Positions 39,622 through 50,708 are shown, counted from the stretch's first letter. The stretch is 63,477 nt of DNA from Legionella sp. 515359 (GCA_025941565.1 JAPCYN010000017.1:12463-75939), one strand, 5' to 3'. Translations and numbers: made by a program. Notes: generated by a model not told the origin, from the letters alone.

Positions 39622-40611
39622 TTAATCCAACAAGCCTAAAGACTTCACTGTATCTCGCTCTTGTCGTAATTCGTCCAAAGTTTTGTTAAACATTTCATGA
39701 CCGTAATCGTTAAAGGTTAAGCCCTCAACTACTTTTAGTTCACCGTGTTCACGTCGGCAAGGGAATGAGAAGATCAAACCTTCATCCACACCATACTCGC
39801 CTTGAGAGCTACGACACACAGAAAACGACTCTCCAGCAGGAGTATCAGTAACCAAATGGTGAACACTGCTGATCACGGCATTGGCAGCTGAAGCAGCTGA
39901 AGAGGAGCCACGTGCTTTAATTACAGCGGCGCCACGTTGTTGTACGGTAGAAACAAATGTGTCTTTCAACCAAGACTCATCAATAACTTTAGCTGCAGAA
40001 ACTCCATTGATTTTTGCATGATAAAAATCAGGATATTGAGTAGAAGAATGGTTCCCCCAAATGGTCATCTCAGTGATTGCAGTAATATCAACCCCTGCTT
40101 TTTTAGCCAATTGTGTGCGCGCTCTTAATTCATCCAAGCTCGTCATGGCATAAAAACGATCATTAGGGATGTCTTTGGCACTATTCATGGCGATCAAGCA
40201 GTTGGTATTGCACGGATTGCCGACGACAAACACACGCACATCATCGCTCGCATGATCATTAATTGCTCGGCCTTGTTTGGTAAATATTCCACCGTTAATT
40301 TGCAATAAGTCAGAACGTTCCATACCTTGCTTGCGAGGTACAGAGCCAACCAATAAAGCCCAGTTGATTCCGTCCATTGCCTTATTCATGTCTGAAGTAC
40401 AAACCACACGCTTCAATAAAGGGAAGGCACAATCGTCAAGTTCCATGGCAACTCCTTCCAGCGAAGGAAGTGCTGCTTCAAGCTCAAGTAAATTTAATTC
40501 CACTTCAGTGTTTGCACCAAACATTTGTCCGGAAGCAATCCGAAACAATAATGCATAACCAATTTGTCCTGCTGCTCCAGTAACAGCAACTCTAACTCGT
40601 TTATTTGTCAT
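39622..40611 (-). CDS. mdh: Malate dehydrogenase
   Basis: This 329-residue enzyme interconverts malate and oxaloacetate in the TCA cycle. It is the longer, cytosolic-type MDH, with [25 protein letters not shown] at the NAD site, [15 protein letters not shown], the [12 protein letters not shown] motif and the catalytic region [15 protein letters not shown] chose the ATG at 40611 because AGAGGAA precedes it and the protein then begins [12 protein letters not shown] as in relatives. The frame stays open to 40680 without a credible start. Confidence 0.96.
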   Translation of the reverse strand: MTNKRVRVAVTGAAGQIGYALLFRIASGQMFGANTEVELNLLELEAALPSLEGVAMELDDCAFPLLKRVVCTSDMNKAMDGINWALLVGSVPRKQGMERSDLLQINGGIFTKQGRAINDHASDDVRVFVVGNPCNTNCLIAMNSAKDIPNDRFYAMTSLDELRARTQLAKKAGVDITAITEMTIWGNHSSTQYPDFYHAKINGVSAAKVIDESWLKDTFVSTVQQRGAAVIKARGSSSAASAANAVISSVHHLVTDTPAGESFSVCRSSQGEYGVDEGLIFSFPCRREHGELKVVEGLTFNDYGHEMFNKTLDELRQERDTVKSLGLLD

Positions 40612-40756
40612 GTGATTTCCTCTTGTTTTTCGGGTAATCATCGCAAATCCTCTCTCGCTAAACGGGAAAGGAAGCTCCATGCATGATTACATTTTTTGTT
40701 AGAAAACTTGCAACATGATACTATTGCATTCTCAAACAAGCCAGTCTAAAAGAGTA

Positions 40757-41881
40757 ATGATCCCTTTATCGTTGTACATTCACATTCCATGGTGCATCCG
40801 CAAATGCCCTTACTGCGATTTTAATTCCCATAAAAGTCCTGAGATTTTACCGGAACAAAATTACGTGCAAGCACTCATTGCTGACTTAAAAACCGATTTG
40901 CAGCACTTTGAAGCCCGTGAAGTTTGCTCTATTTTCATTGGTGGCGGCACCCCAAGCCTTTTTTCTGCCCAAGCCTACGATGTTTTATTCACTGAATTAA
41001 GGCATCTTTTATCCTTTGCCCAGGATATCGAAATTACTCTGGAAGCCAATCCAGGAACCGTAGAGCAACAACGTTTTACTGAGTACCGACAAATCGGGAT
41101 TAATCGGCTTTCTCTGGGTATTCAAAGTTTCAATCCGGAACATCTGCACACTCTAGGGCGCATCCATGATGCGCAACAGGCTCATCGTGCCATTGAATCC
41201 GCACGTAATGCCGGTTTTAATAACATCAATCTGGACATCATGCACGGCCTACCCAGGCAAAGCGTAGCCCAAGGAATTGAAGATTTACAGACCGCAATTG
41301 CTCACCAACCTGAACATTTGTCCTGGTATCAATTAACCATAGAACCCAATACGGTATTTTACAAAGAAAAACCTCCCTTACCCTCCGAAGACGACGCCTG
41401 GTTTCTGGAAAAAGAAGGACTCGCTTTGCTTCAAGAATCCGGTTTTGAGCGCTATGAAATTTCTGCCTTTGCCAAACCTGCGCAACAAGCCCGACATAAT
41501 TTGAATTACTGGTTGTTTGGTGATTATCTGGGTATCGGTGCGGGAGCTCATGGCAAAATCACCACACCAAATGGCGTACGCAGAACCCGTAAACATCGTC
41601 AACCTAAAGAATACCTTGCTCCAGACAAACCTTTTCTGGCAAGTATGGAGACCGTTGAAGCCGAAGATCTTCTTTTTGAATTTATGCTCAACACCACGCG
41701 TCTGGAACAAGCCATCCCATTAGAACTCTTTACGCAAACAACGGGATTGCCGTTGAGTTATCTACTTCCCAAACTCAAAACAGCAGAACATAAAAAGCTC
41801 ATCACCCTAACCGATACTCACTGGCAAGTAACTGTTTTTGGCAGACGTTACACCAATGACTTACAAGCTTTATATTTGTAG
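40757..41881 (+). CDS. hemW: Haem chaperone HemW (radical SAM, formerly CPO-like)
   Basis: HemW is a radical-SAM-family haem-binding chaperone related to HemN. The 374-residue protein starts at the ATG 40757 (MIPLSLYIHIPWCIRKCPYCDF), where the 4Fe-4S cluster motif CxxxCxxC is seen. FIGGGTPSLF, ITLEANPGTV and GINRLSLGIQSF follow. It lacks the extra N-terminal cysteine features of HemN, consistent with HemW. An in-frame ATG at 40715 would add 14 residues unlike the family. It is divergent from mdh and is followed after 76 bases by plsY. Confidence 0.92.
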   Translation: MIPLSLYIHIPWCIRKCPYCDFNSHKSPEILPEQNYVQALIADLKTDLQHFEAREVCSIFIGGGTPSLFSAQAYDVLFTELRHLLSFAQDIEITLEANPGTVEQQRFTEYRQIGINRLSLGIQSFNPEHLHTLGRIHDAQQAHRAIESARNAGFNNINLDIMHGLPRQSVAQGIEDLQTAIAHQPEHLSWYQLTIEPNTVFYKEKPPLPSEDDAWFLEKEGLALLQESGFERYEISAFAKPAQQARHNLNYWLFGDYLGIGAGAHGKITTPNGVRRTRKHRQPKEYLAPDKPFLASMETVEAEDLLFEFMLNTTRLEQAIPLELFTQTTGLPLSYLLPKLKTAEHKKLITLTDTHWQVTVFGRRYTNDLQALYL

Positions 41882-41957
41882 GCTGCGATATGACCACTTG
41901 CTTGCAAATAAAGATTAATTAATAATAAGTTACCTTCCGAAAAAGGAGCAATCGGTG

Positions 41958-42806
41958 ATGTTATTCATATTTTTGGTGATTCTTGCTTATTTAATGGGCT
42001 CTATCTGCTCTGCAGTCATTGTCTGCAAAGCATGTTCTTTGCCAGACCCCCGCACAGAGGGTTCAAAAAACCCAGGTGCCACCAATGTTTTGCGCATTGC
42101 AGGAAAACAATACGCCGCCATGGTTATGGCTGCTGATCTGCTCAAAGGTACTATTCCTGTGCTCATCGCCAAAATCCTGGGTGCCGAGCCAGCAATCGTA
42201 GGATTTACTGCTTTAGCAGCGGTTATTGGTCATATGTATCCTGTTTTCTTTGACTTCAAAGGAGGAAAAGGAGTTGCTACAGCAATTGGTGCGCTCTTAG
42301 GCTTTCAGTTTCTTGTTGGCATTTTGGTTGCAGCAACCTGGTTGTTAGTCGCCAAATTTTCACGCTACTCCTCTTTAGCATCCATTACATCTATTGGTTT
42401 GGCTCCATTTTATTCACTGCTACTTATTCAACGTCTGGATATTTTTCCGCCCATATTCATTATGGCGCTCTTAATCCTTTACAAACATAAAGATAATATT
42501 ATTCGCCTCATTGATAGAAAAGAACCAAAAATCAAATTAAAGAATAATGTTCTTGATGACATGATGGAAGGCACACATCAGCCACCTGTTGCGCCTAAAG
42601 AAACAGAAACGACTCCCTCGGAAGCAATAATTGAGGTAGAAGAAGTTATCATCACTGAAACCATAGTGACTAAACCTAAAGCAACATCAGCAGCTAAAAG
42701 CACGAAGACAACCCGTAAAAAAACTGGGGAATCTGAAAAGAAAACTAAAGCGACTAAAAAACCCGCTGCAGCAAAAACGAAAACAAAGAAGCCTGAAGAG
42801 GAATAA
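41958..42806 (+). CDS. plsY: Glycerol-3-phosphate acyltransferase PlsY with a long basic tail
   Basis: PlsY transfers the acyl group from acyl-phosphate to glycerol 3-phosphate at the inner membrane, the first acylation in phospholipid synthesis. The first 195 residues have the usual five membrane helices and the three active-site motifs: YLMGSICSAVIVCKA, DPRTEGSKNPGATNVLRIAGK and the FKGGKGVATAIGALLGF segment. The total is 282 residues instead of about 200. The last 85 are a low-complexity tail, first Glu/Thr/Val-rich, then Lys/Thr/Ala-rich like a histone H1 tail. AAGGAG precedes the start; the GTG at 41955 directly before the ATG is an alternative. Confidence 0.93.
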   Translation: MLFIFLVILAYLMGSICSAVIVCKACSLPDPRTEGSKNPGATNVLRIAGKQYAAMVMAADLLKGTIPVLIAKILGAEPAIVGFTALAAVIGHMYPVFFDFKGGKGVATAIGALLGFQFLVGILVAATWLLVAKFSRYSSLASITSIGLAPFYSLLLIQRLDIFPPIFIMALLILYKHKDNIIRLIDRKEPKIKLKNNVLDDMMEGTHQPPVAPKETETTPSEAIIEVEEVIITETIVTKPKATSAAKSTKTTRKKTGESEKKTKATKKPAAAKTKTKKPEEE

Positions 42807-42936
42807 AATAAGGTAAATTCCAAGAAATACCCCTGAAAAATCGATTAACGCAAGAATTTTTCAGGGAATAAAAGCGGTGATTTTTGATTGGTTTTAGGAT
42901 TGATATTTATACGAGACCACTGTGGACACTAGAGAA

Positions 42937-43938
42937 TTAAGCCAAGGGCCATCTTGCCTTAACGTCTACACCAACACTTGAATCCTTTTCCCCACGTAAC
43001 ATCCGCAAACATCCAGCATATGCAATCATAGCGCCGTTATCGGTACAATATTCTAAAGCTGGAAAATAAATCGTGCCGCCAATGCTCTGAATCCATTCGC
43101 GCAAACCTGCACGTAATGCTTTATTCGCCCCTACTCCACCCGCAACAACCAGTTGCTTACAGCCTGATTCTTGCACCGCGCGTTTGCATTTAATCATTAA
43201 AGTATCCACTACCGCCAGCTGAAATGCCTTGGCAATTTCAGCACGCGCACGCTCGTCTTTTGCGCTTTGATTCCAGGTGTTTAAGGCAAATGTCTTTAAG
43301 CCGCTGAAACTAAAATCAAGGCCAGGTCTGTCGGTCATGGGGCGCGGAAAACGATAAGGGGTTGAATCGCATTGATCGGCGAGCGCGGCAAGTACCGGGC
43401 CTCCTGGATAGGGTATTCCCATTAACTTGGCAGTTTTGTCAAACGCTTCGCCCACTGCATCATCCAGGGTATCTCCAAGTATGTGATATGTCCCTAAATC
43501 ATTGACTTCAACCAGTTGGCAATGACCACCGGATACCAAAAGCGCAATAAAGGGAAATTCGAGCGAAGGAGTTTCCATTTTTGCGGCCAAAAGGTGCGCC
43601 TCCAAATGATGAATGGCCAAAGCCGGAATTTGTAATGCATAGGCCAAACTTTTGGCAAAACAGGCACCTACAAGTAACGCGCCGATCAAACCCGGACCCG
43701 CTGTGTAAGCGATACCATCCAACGCTTTTTTATCAAGTCCTGCCTGTTGTAATACTTGATCAAGTAAAGGGACCAAATAATTAATATGATCGCGTGAAGC
43801 AAGTTCAGGAACTACGCCACCATGTACTCGGTGCGTCTCTATTTGCGAATGCAAAGCATGCGCTAATAAACCAGCATCTGAATCGTAAATCGCCACCCCA
43901 GTTTCATCACAAGAAGATTCAATGCCTAAAATCAACAT
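42937..43938 (-). CDS. tsaD: tRNA N6-adenosine threonylcarbamoyltransferase TsaD
   Basis: TsaD transfers the threonylcarbamoyl group to A37 of ANN-decoding tRNAs. The 333-residue protein from the ATG at 43938 begins [19 protein letters not shown]. It has the metal-binding HHLEAHLLA, the ATP-binding [10 protein letters not shown] and [12 protein letters not shown], and [15 protein letters not shown]. Five upstream codons open to 43953 are not needed. In most gammaproteobacteria tsaD is divergent from and close to rpsU; here an orphan gene of 1.4 kb has been inserted between them. Confidence 0.97.
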   Translation of the reverse strand: MLILGIESSCDETGVAIYDSDAGLLAHALHSQIETHRVHGGVVPELASRDHINYLVPLLDQVLQQAGLDKKALDGIAYTAGPGLIGALLVGACFAKSLAYALQIPALAIHHLEAHLLAAKMETPSLEFPFIALLVSGGHCQLVEVNDLGTYHILGDTLDDAVGEAFDKTAKLMGIPYPGGPVLAALADQCDSTPYRFPRPMTDRPGLDFSFSGLKTFALNTWNQSAKDERARAEIAKAFQLAVVDTLMIKCKRAVQESGCKQLVVAGGVGANKALRAGLREWIQSIGGTIYFPALEYCTDNGAMIAYAGCLRMLRGEKDSSVGVDVKARWPLA

Positions 43939-44144
43939 AAAAAACCTAATCAAAGATTAAATCCAACTTTGCATTATAGCACATGAAACGTGTTACAAAC
44001 TTCTGGCACATTTCAATAGGCCAAAAAATATCTTTACGTCAAAACAGCGCATTAATTGATCAATTTATGGTACAATTTATCGTAAGGGTGCATTGCTTGC
44101 CCAAATAAACATTACAATTTCAATAGGCTAAATTACGGAGCATC

Positions 44145-45533
44145 ATGATGGCGTACGAAAAAATTGATGAGCGTTTCATAGAAGAGTTTACAAACGAGCT
44201 TATTAATCATTTAAGTAAACCCTACGATCCTCTGAAAGATGAAAATGCAGCCCAAGAAATGATCCGGCAAGCCGCACCAGGTGATTACGGTAAAATATCA
44301 AGAATATTTGATCAATTAGCAAGACTTCCTTGTGTCTCAAGACAAGAATTTCATGAAAGGATGGCCGAAGCAAAAAGCATCGAAGCCTATATGAAACCCA
44401 TTATTGATAAGGTTGCAGAACTTATACTAACACCGGATAAATCTCGACTTAATGATAAGGTCATTAAGGCAATTGGTATTGAAAACTATTGTCGCTTAGT
44501 CAATGGAAAGAACATTGCTGAGAAAGAAGGTGAAATTCAGATTGCACCGAATATAGAAAAAAATGCTCCCAAGGAATCCCTCGAACAAGCCCAAAAAGAA
44601 TTTATAACCGCGGAAAAACGTCTCGCCGCATCTTTTCTCGAAGCAATCTTACCCTGTTACTCGGCAAGTATTTATGAAAATAACGTGCGAGCAGAAGAAA
44701 AAACCAGACTTCTTCTTGAGGATCAGATTAGAACACTCAAAAATGAGATCCAAATAAAGCAAAATCTCAAAGGAGAGTTTCCCACAGGATGGCAAGATCC
44801 AAAACCTGATGTGAACCTGGTAGACTTTGACCGGCAAGCGAAACAGCTGATAGCTGAAGTTCAGGGAACGTTACAAAACAAGGAATCAACCGTAGAGGAG
44901 CTATGGGTATTATTAAAAAAATGTGATGCATTATTTGATCAAGGAACGGATCTTCTCCTCGACTCAAATGCCGAATTGGGTAAAATGACGGACCCCATAC
45001 AACAACTAGGATTCCGACTCGCAAAAATAGGCGGCTCAATATTTGACTTAAAAGAAGAGTCACGAAAACTCACTTATCTTGAGCTAAAAGAAAAAACAGA
45101 CCTTTTGCTAAAAATACTCGCTCTCTCCGAACCAAAAATTAGAAATCCGCAATTAACTGATGCAATACATCATCTGCAACAGGAGCTAACAGAAGTACAA
45201 GGTCAAATAGAAAAATTTGAGACCGAGTATAGTGAGCTACTCGAAGCAGGATTAGCGATACCGGAACAAGCATTAGATGACGCACTTGAGCCCTATAACA
45301 AAGGTATTTCAGCGTTTATGAGCGCTGTAGATCAGCAAACAGTTAAAGATTCAATAAAACCCTATGAGATGAATATCATACAACGCATCTTAAATGTGAT
45401 TACCTGGGGACATCTCTTCTCTGAAGAAAGAAAGTATGAAAATAGTACCCTCAATATGAAAAATGAACTCCTAAAAATGAAAAACGAATACGATCAAGAG
45501 GCCCCAAGTGACGAAAAAGGACTACAAATATAG
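44145..45533 (+). CDS. Coiled-coil orphan protein between tsaD and rpsU, candidate effector
   Basis: This 462-residue protein is acidic and almost wholly helical, with no signal peptide. Coiled-coil-like stretches lie at about 175-215 (ENNVRAEEKTRLLLEDQIRTLKNEIQ) and 340-375 (HLQQELTEVQGQIEKFETEYSELLEAG). CGGAGC precedes the tandem ATGs. The C-terminus is polar with DEKGLQI. I recognise no enzyme motif. Its insertion into the very conserved tsaD-rpsU interval argues for later acquisition. Confidence 0.7.
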   Translation: MMAYEKIDERFIEEFTNELINHLSKPYDPLKDENAAQEMIRQAAPGDYGKISRIFDQLARLPCVSRQEFHERMAEAKSIEAYMKPIIDKVAELILTPDKSRLNDKVIKAIGIENYCRLVNGKNIAEKEGEIQIAPNIEKNAPKESLEQAQKEFITAEKRLAASFLEAILPCYSASIYENNVRAEEKTRLLLEDQIRTLKNEIQIKQNLKGEFPTGWQDPKPDVNLVDFDRQAKQLIAEVQGTLQNKESTVEELWVLLKKCDALFDQGTDLLLDSNAELGKMTDPIQQLGFRLAKIGGSIFDLKEESRKLTYLELKEKTDLLLKILALSEPKIRNPQLTDAIHHLQQELTEVQGQIEKFETEYSELLEAGLAIPEQALDDALEPYNKGISAFMSAVDQQTVKDSIKPYEMNIIQRILNVITWGHLFSEERKYENSTLNMKNELLKMKNEYDQEAPSDEKGLQI

Positions 45534-45618
45534 GCCATTTAATAGTATTGAATTGAAGTATATGTTTCGCTATTTATTAAAACCTACTCCGCGTTAATAA
45601 AAATTTATAGCTTAAAAC

Positions 45619-45647
45619 TTGACGAGTGCTTCAACTAGCACTAGAAT
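45619..45647 (+). promoter_or_regulatory. Sigma-70 promoter of the rpsU-yqeY-dnaG-rpoD cluster
   Basis: TTGACG (45619-45624) and TAGAAT (45642-45647) are separated by exactly 17 bases. This lies 40 bases before the rpsU ATG and just downstream of the orphan gene's stop. Both boxes are one base from consensus. Confidence 0.75.
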
Positions 45648-45687
45648 TGCCCACCTATTAAGATCAAATAACCAGAGGACTAGTTTA

Positions 45688-45918
45688 ATGCCTACCGTTC
45701 GCGTCAAAGAAGGCGAAAACCCAGAATACGCGCTGCGCCGTTTCAAGCGCTCTTGTGAAAAAGCCGGTATTTTAACCGAATTACGCCGTCGTGAGTTTTA
45801 TGAAAAACCCACTGCTGAGCGTAAACGTAAGCAAGCTGCTGCGGTAAAACGTCATCTGAAAAAAATTTCTCGTGATATGACAGCAAAACAACAAGGCGGA
45901 AAACGCCGACGTAAATAG
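45688..45918 (+). CDS. rpsU: 30S ribosomal protein S21
   Basis: S21 is a small basic protein of the 30S subunit that helps initiation. From the ATG at 45688 it is 76 residues: [27 protein letters not shown] through the basic C-terminus GGKRRRK. AGAGGA lies upstream. The frame is open to 45619, but that would place the promoter inside the gene. It heads the macromolecular-synthesis cluster, with a 207-base gap before yqeY. Confidence 0.97.
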   Translation: MPTVRVKEGENPEYALRRFKRSCEKAGILTELRRREFYEKPTAERKRKQAAAVKRHLKKISRDMTAKQQGGKRRRK

Positions 45919-46125
45919 GATTTGTCTTTCCTGTTTTATTTACCAAGGTCACATGTACTTCACATAGTCACAATTAAGTGATGATTATGATGTCGTATCT
46001 GGTGGCCTTTCGGTTTTCAGAATATATAAAAAATCTTGAGGAACGGTTCGGTTTGTTCAAGATGTGCCAAGATAGCCGTTCTTGAATTAGGGCCGAGCTG
46101 CTCATTAGATTTTAAGGAATAAAAA

Positions 46126-46569
46126 ATGACGATTAAAGAACGCCTCAATAATGATGTCAAAGATGCAATGCGTGCCAAGGATAAAGAACTCTTATCCACG
46201 CTCCGTTTAATCACTGCTGCAGTCAAACAAGTCGAAGTCGATGAGCGGATTGAAGTGGATGATGAACGTATGTTGGTGATTCTGGATAAAATGAGCAAAC
46301 AACGTAAAGAATCCATAGCCCAATATCAAAAAGCCAATCGAGATGACCTGGTTGCCCAGGAGCAGTTTGAGTTGGATATTCTGAAAAAATACTTGCCTGA
46401 GCCTTTGTCCGCCACAGAAATTGAACAAATGGTTCAAGATGCTGTTGCTTCAACTGGTGCAGAAAAAATGGCTGACATGGGTAAAGTAATGGCGCTCTTA
46501 AAGCCCAGCTTGCAAGGACGTGCGGATATGGCTCAAGTCAGTGCCATGATTAAGGCCAAGTTAAGCTAA
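46126..46569 (+). CDS. yqeY: GatB/YqeY domain protein
   Basis: This 147-residue helical protein belongs to the YqeY family, which resembles the tRNA-binding tail of GatB. Its exact role is unknown. Features are MTIKERLNNDVKDAMRAKDK, RKESIAQYQKANRDDL, LKKYLPEPLSATEIEQMV and the closing GRADMAQVSAMIKAKL. TTTTAAGGAAT precedes the ATG. It sits between rpsU and dnaG, its usual position in many gammaproteobacteria, and ends eight bases before dnaG. Confidence 0.93.
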   Translation: MTIKERLNNDVKDAMRAKDKELLSTLRLITAAVKQVEVDERIEVDDERMLVILDKMSKQRKESIAQYQKANRDDLVAQEQFELDILKKYLPEPLSATEIEQMVQDAVASTGAEKMADMGKVMALLKPSLQGRADMAQVSAMIKAKLS

Positions 46570-46577
46570 GGATCAGC

Positions 46578-48296
46578 ATGTCTGGCTTAATCCCGCAGCC
46601 ATTCATTGACGATCTTCTCCACCGCACGGATCTGGTTGAATTAATTGACAGCTATGTTCCCTTGAAAAAAAGAGGGAACAGCCATGTTGCCTGCTGTCCT
46701 TTTCATAATGAAAAATCCCCCTCATTTAATGTCGTTGCCAAAAAGCAGTTTTATCACTGCTTTGGCTGTGGCGCTTCAGGCAATGCCATCAGTTTTGTCA
46801 TGAACTACCTCAATCAGGGATTTGTTGATGCAGTTGAAACGCTGGCTGCCCGCGTGGGCTTAACGATTCCTCGAGACAAACAAACTGAAAAAAATAATCC
46901 CTCGCAGGATCTTTATAAGCTCATGTCCGCAGTGAGCCTTTATTATCAAAAAAAATTAAAACAGGAAGGACAGCCGGCCATCGATTATTTGCGTGGTAGA
47001 GGCTTAAGTGGAAAAATCGCAAAACTCTATCAATTAGGTTATGTAAGCGAAGGATGGCACCATCTTGAAAAAGCATTTCCGCGCAATCAACGCGAACTGC
47101 TTGCAACGGGGATGTTAATTAAAAACGAAGAAGGGAAAATCTACGATCGGTATCGTAACCGCGTGATGTTCCCTATTCATGACCGTCATGGACGCATTAT
47201 CGGCTTTGGCGGACGTGTCCTGGACAATGAGCAAAAACCCAAATACCTGAATTCACCGGAAACGGTTATTTTTCAAAAAAGCAGAGAATTGTACGGATTA
47301 CATCAAATTCTAAGCCAGCAAAAAACAATCGATTCCATTATCGTGGTTGAAGGCTATATGGATGTCATTGCATTAGCCCAACATGGAGTGATGAATGCAG
47401 TAGCCACTTTGGGTACAGCAACCAGTACCTATCACATTCAACTTCTTGCCAAACATACTCAATCGCTGATTTTTTGTTTTGATGGCGACAGCGCTGGAAG
47501 ACAAGCCGCATGGCGCGCACTTGAAAGCAGCTTGCCCCATTTGAATCTGGGACTCGATGCCAGTTTTATGTTTTTGCCCGATGGTTATGACCCAGACAGC
47601 CTGGTTCGCAATGAAGGCAAAGACAGTTTTTTAAATCGAATAAAGCAAGCCACCCCCTTACACCGCTTCCTCTTTGACAGCTTAGCCAAAGACCTCAATC
47701 TGCTTCGACCTGCAGGAAAAACTCAGCTCATTAATTTAGCCAAACCGTTTTTACAAAAAATGAATGAGGGTTCATATAAGCAATTACTCATTGAAGATTT
47801 AGCCCGTTTAACCCACATCGAAACCCACCGCCTGAGCCAGCTGGTTACTGACGACTCTAAAACACCTCAGCACGAGCAGACGATGAGCATTGCGCGTACT
47901 CCCATGCGTATTGCCATCGCGTTACTCTTACAACATCCAGAAATTTATGCGCAGATCAAACAGCAAATCAACCTCGAGCTTCTGGACACGAAAGAACATG
48001 AAATCTTACTGGAGCTGTTACAGAAACTGGCAACAAACCCACAGGCCACTACGGCAACACTTATTGAGTCATGGCGTGATCACCCTTATTTTGACTCCAT
48101 GAACAAACTCGCCGCCTGGGATCATTTGGTTCCTGAACAGGAATTAGTTAAAGAATTTATCGATATTATGGTTTTTTTACAAAAACAAAATCGTGAATTA
48201 ACCATACGCCTGCTGATTAATAAATCACGCGAGCAAGGATTGAGCGAAGCAGAAAAAATACAATTACAGGAAATGTTAAAAGAACGCCATATTTGA
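46578..48296 (+). CDS. dnaG: DNA primase
   Basis: DnaG makes the RNA primers for replication forks. The 572-residue protein has the N-terminal zinc-binding domain with C40, H43, C61 and C64 (CCPFHNEKSPSF, FYHCFGCGASG), the RNA polymerase domain with the EGYMDVIALAQHG and DGDSAGRQAAWRA Toprim motifs, and a C-terminal helical domain for DnaB contact. Length is normal. It lies between yqeY and rpoD. Confidence 0.97.
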   Translation: MSGLIPQPFIDDLLHRTDLVELIDSYVPLKKRGNSHVACCPFHNEKSPSFNVVAKKQFYHCFGCGASGNAISFVMNYLNQGFVDAVETLAARVGLTIPRDKQTEKNNPSQDLYKLMSAVSLYYQKKLKQEGQPAIDYLRGRGLSGKIAKLYQLGYVSEGWHHLEKAFPRNQRELLATGMLIKNEEGKIYDRYRNRVMFPIHDRHGRIIGFGGRVLDNEQKPKYLNSPETVIFQKSRELYGLHQILSQQKTIDSIIVVEGYMDVIALAQHGVMNAVATLGTATSTYHIQLLAKHTQSLIFCFDGDSAGRQAAWRALESSLPHLNLGLDASFMFLPDGYDPDSLVRNEGKDSFLNRIKQATPLHRFLFDSLAKDLNLLRPAGKTQLINLAKPFLQKMNEGSYKQLLIEDLARLTHIETHRLSQLVTDDSKTPQHEQTMSIARTPMRIAIALLLQHPEIYAQIKQQINLELLDTKEHEILLELLQKLATNPQATTATLIESWRDHPYFDSMNKLAAWDHLVPEQELVKEFIDIMVFLQKQNRELTIRLLINKSREQGLSEAEKIQLQEMLKERHI

Positions 48297-48568
48297 GCGC
48301 AACAGCTCCATGCGAAGCTTCCTGCTTTTTGAATGATGCAATTGGTATTAACCCTAACTCATGCAGTATTCCATAATGTGCTAGAATCTTGAAAAGAAGA
48401 TGTCCTGAAAAAATGCAATGAAAAATTACTGGTATGTTGCAGTCTCAAGGTTTATAATTATAAGATTTTGTAATCCTAAAGAAGCAATAAAAAACCAATT
48501 AGTGCTATAAATGCCCTAAATTCCATTGTTTTTTAGGATAATGTCCAATTGTCCCTAGAGAAGTGCCT

Positions 48569-50434
48569 ATGACCATAAACGATCAAGAACAGCAGAGCTC
48601 ACAGATAACCAAAGTCATTAGTCTGGGCAAGGAGCAGGGTTATTTGACTTACAGTCAAATCAATGACTTGCTGCCGAATATAGTCGACACAGAACATTTT
48701 GATGTCATTATCAGCATGCTGGAAGGCATGAACATCAAAGTATTCGAGTTGCCGCCGGGCGATGATGAATTGGCACTTCTGCTCAATACAGAAGAAGTTC
48801 CAGATATTGAAGAAGCTGCAATGGTACTTGCCTCTGTGGACAAGGAAACGGGCCGTACGACTGATCCAGTCCGTATGTACATGCGTGAAATGGGTACAGT
48901 AGAACTGTTGACCCGTGAAGGTGAAATCCGCATTGCGAAACGTATTGAAGAAGGGATTTACCAAGTACTTAAGTCTTTGGCTCATTACCCAGAAACTGTC
49001 CAGTTAGTACTTGATGATTACGACCGTTTTAATGCTCAAGAAATTCGTCTGAATGAGATTATTAGTGGCTTCTCTGATGTTGATGAGGAAATAGCCCCTG
49101 CCGCAAACATTGGCTCCATGCTTGATGAAGCACAAGTCGATATACTGCTGTCTGAGGAAGAAGAAGATGAAGAGGGCGAAGGCGGTGGTCTTGGGGAAGT
49201 CGATGATGGCCCCAACCCAGAACAAGCCAAAGTTTATTTTGACGAGTTACGCGATACCTACGAAGCGGCATTGGTGACTTTAAAGGACGTCGGCAGAGAG
49301 CATCCCAAAGCGCTTATAGCATTGGAAACCATGTCGGAGTCGTTCTTAAAGCTTAAGCTCACCTCCAGACAGGTTGATCGCTTAACACGCTATTTCCGTC
49401 AACTGCGCAACCACATTAGAGAATTCGAGCGCGGGATTATGCGTCTTTGTATTGAGAAAGCACGCATTCCACGAAAACTGTTTATTGATACCTTCCCAGG
49501 CCAGGAAACTGACATGGAATGGCTCAATAGCATTGTGAGCAAACACGGCAAAAAACTCGATATGGGTCGTATCCAGGAAAATACCGAGGAAATTCTGCGC
49601 ATCCAAACGCGATTGGTCGCATTTGAAGTCGAATACGGTTTAACCATTGGTGAAATCAAAGACATCAACCGCAAAATGTCTATTGGCGAAGCAAAAGCAC
49701 GCCGCGCTAAAAAAGAAATGGTCGAAGCCAACTTGCGTCTGGTTATTTCCATCGCGAAAAAATACACCAACCGTGGCTTGCAATTCCTTGATTTAATCCA
49801 GGAAGGCAACATCGGTCTGATGAAAGCGGTAGATAAATTTGAATACCGTCGCGGTTATAAATTCTCTACTTATGCAACCTGGTGGATTAGACAGGCCATT
49901 ACCCGTTCGATTGCCGATCAGGCGCGTACCATCCGTATTCCGGTACACATGATCGAAACGATCAACAAGCTCAACCGCATTTCCAGACAAATCCTGCAGG
50001 AGACCGGCCGTGAAGCCACCCCTGAAGAGTTGGCTGAAAAAATGGAATTGAGCGAAGACAAGATTCGCAAAGTCTTAAAAATCGCCAAAGAACCCATTTC
50101 CATGGAAACCCCTGTTGGTGATGATGATGATTCGCATTTGGGTGACTTCATTGAAGACAACAACATCGAATCACCGATCGACATGGCAACCGCCGAAGGT
50201 CTGCGCGAAGCGACTCTGGAAATCCTGGAAACCTTAACCCCAAGAGAAGCCAAAGTACTCCGCATGCGTTTTGGTATCGAAATGAACACCGACCATACTC
50301 TGGAAGAAGTGGGCAAACAATTTGACGTAACCCGTGAACGGATTCGTCAGATCGAAGCTAAAGCGCTCCGCAAACTGCGCCACCCATCTCGTTCCGAGAA
50401 ACTGCGAAGCTTCCTTGAAGGTGATGAAGGCTAA
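48569..50434 (+). CDS. rpoD: RNA polymerase sigma-70 factor RpoD
   Basis: This is the primary sigma factor, 621 residues from the ATG at 48569 ([18 protein letters not shown]); a GTG two codons upstream is less likely. Region 1.1 is followed by an acidic non-conserved region ([20 protein letters not shown]), then regions 2.1-2.4 ([41 protein letters not shown]), region 3, and region 4.2 ([20 protein letters not shown]). The 272-base gap after dnaG has a TATAAT at 48453-48458, a possible extra promoter for rpoD, without a good -35. Confidence 0.98.
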   Translation: MTINDQEQQSSQITKVISLGKEQGYLTYSQINDLLPNIVDTEHFDVIISMLEGMNIKVFELPPGDDELALLLNTEEVPDIEEAAMVLASVDKETGRTTDPVRMYMREMGTVELLTREGEIRIAKRIEEGIYQVLKSLAHYPETVQLVLDDYDRFNAQEIRLNEIISGFSDVDEEIAPAANIGSMLDEAQVDILLSEEEEDEEGEGGGLGEVDDGPNPEQAKVYFDELRDTYEAALVTLKDVGREHPKALIALETMSESFLKLKLTSRQVDRLTRYFRQLRNHIREFERGIMRLCIEKARIPRKLFIDTFPGQETDMEWLNSIVSKHGKKLDMGRIQENTEEILRIQTRLVAFEVEYGLTIGEIKDINRKMSIGEAKARRAKKEMVEANLRLVISIAKKYTNRGLQFLDLIQEGNIGLMKAVDKFEYRRGYKFSTYATWWIRQAITRSIADQARTIRIPVHMIETINKLNRISRQILQETGREATPEELAEKMELSEDKIRKVLKIAKEPISMETPVGDDDDSHLGDFIEDNNIESPIDMATAEGLREATLEILETLTPREAKVLRMRFGIEMNTDHTLEEVGKQFDVTRERIRQIEAKALRKLRHPSRSEKLRSFLEGDEG

Positions 50435-50494
50435 TTATCCCAATTAAGAGGAAGGATAAAAAGGATTTGTGATGCCTCTTTACCCCTTCCCTAC

Positions 50495-50514
50495 CCTCTC
50501 CCTAACGGGAGAGG
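50495..50514. terminator. Hairpin downstream of rpoD
   Basis: CCTCTCCC and GGGAGAGG form a perfect 8-bp stem around TAAC, 60 bases after the rpoD stop. No T run follows (AAAACGCCC). It has the same core as the REP-like repeats at 1-424, so it may be a REP remnant that also slows transcription before the tRNA. Confidence 0.45.
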
Positions 50515-50585
50515 AAAACGCCCTAAAAAAATCACAAAAAAAACTAGAACATTAAGCAAATTAAGTTTAAAATGACCCCCTCTCC

Positions 50586-50662
<77 letters not shown>

Positions 50663-50708
50663 ATAAAATCAAGTAATTACGGTAGTTTTTAGAAAATCGC
50701 AAAAAGTC

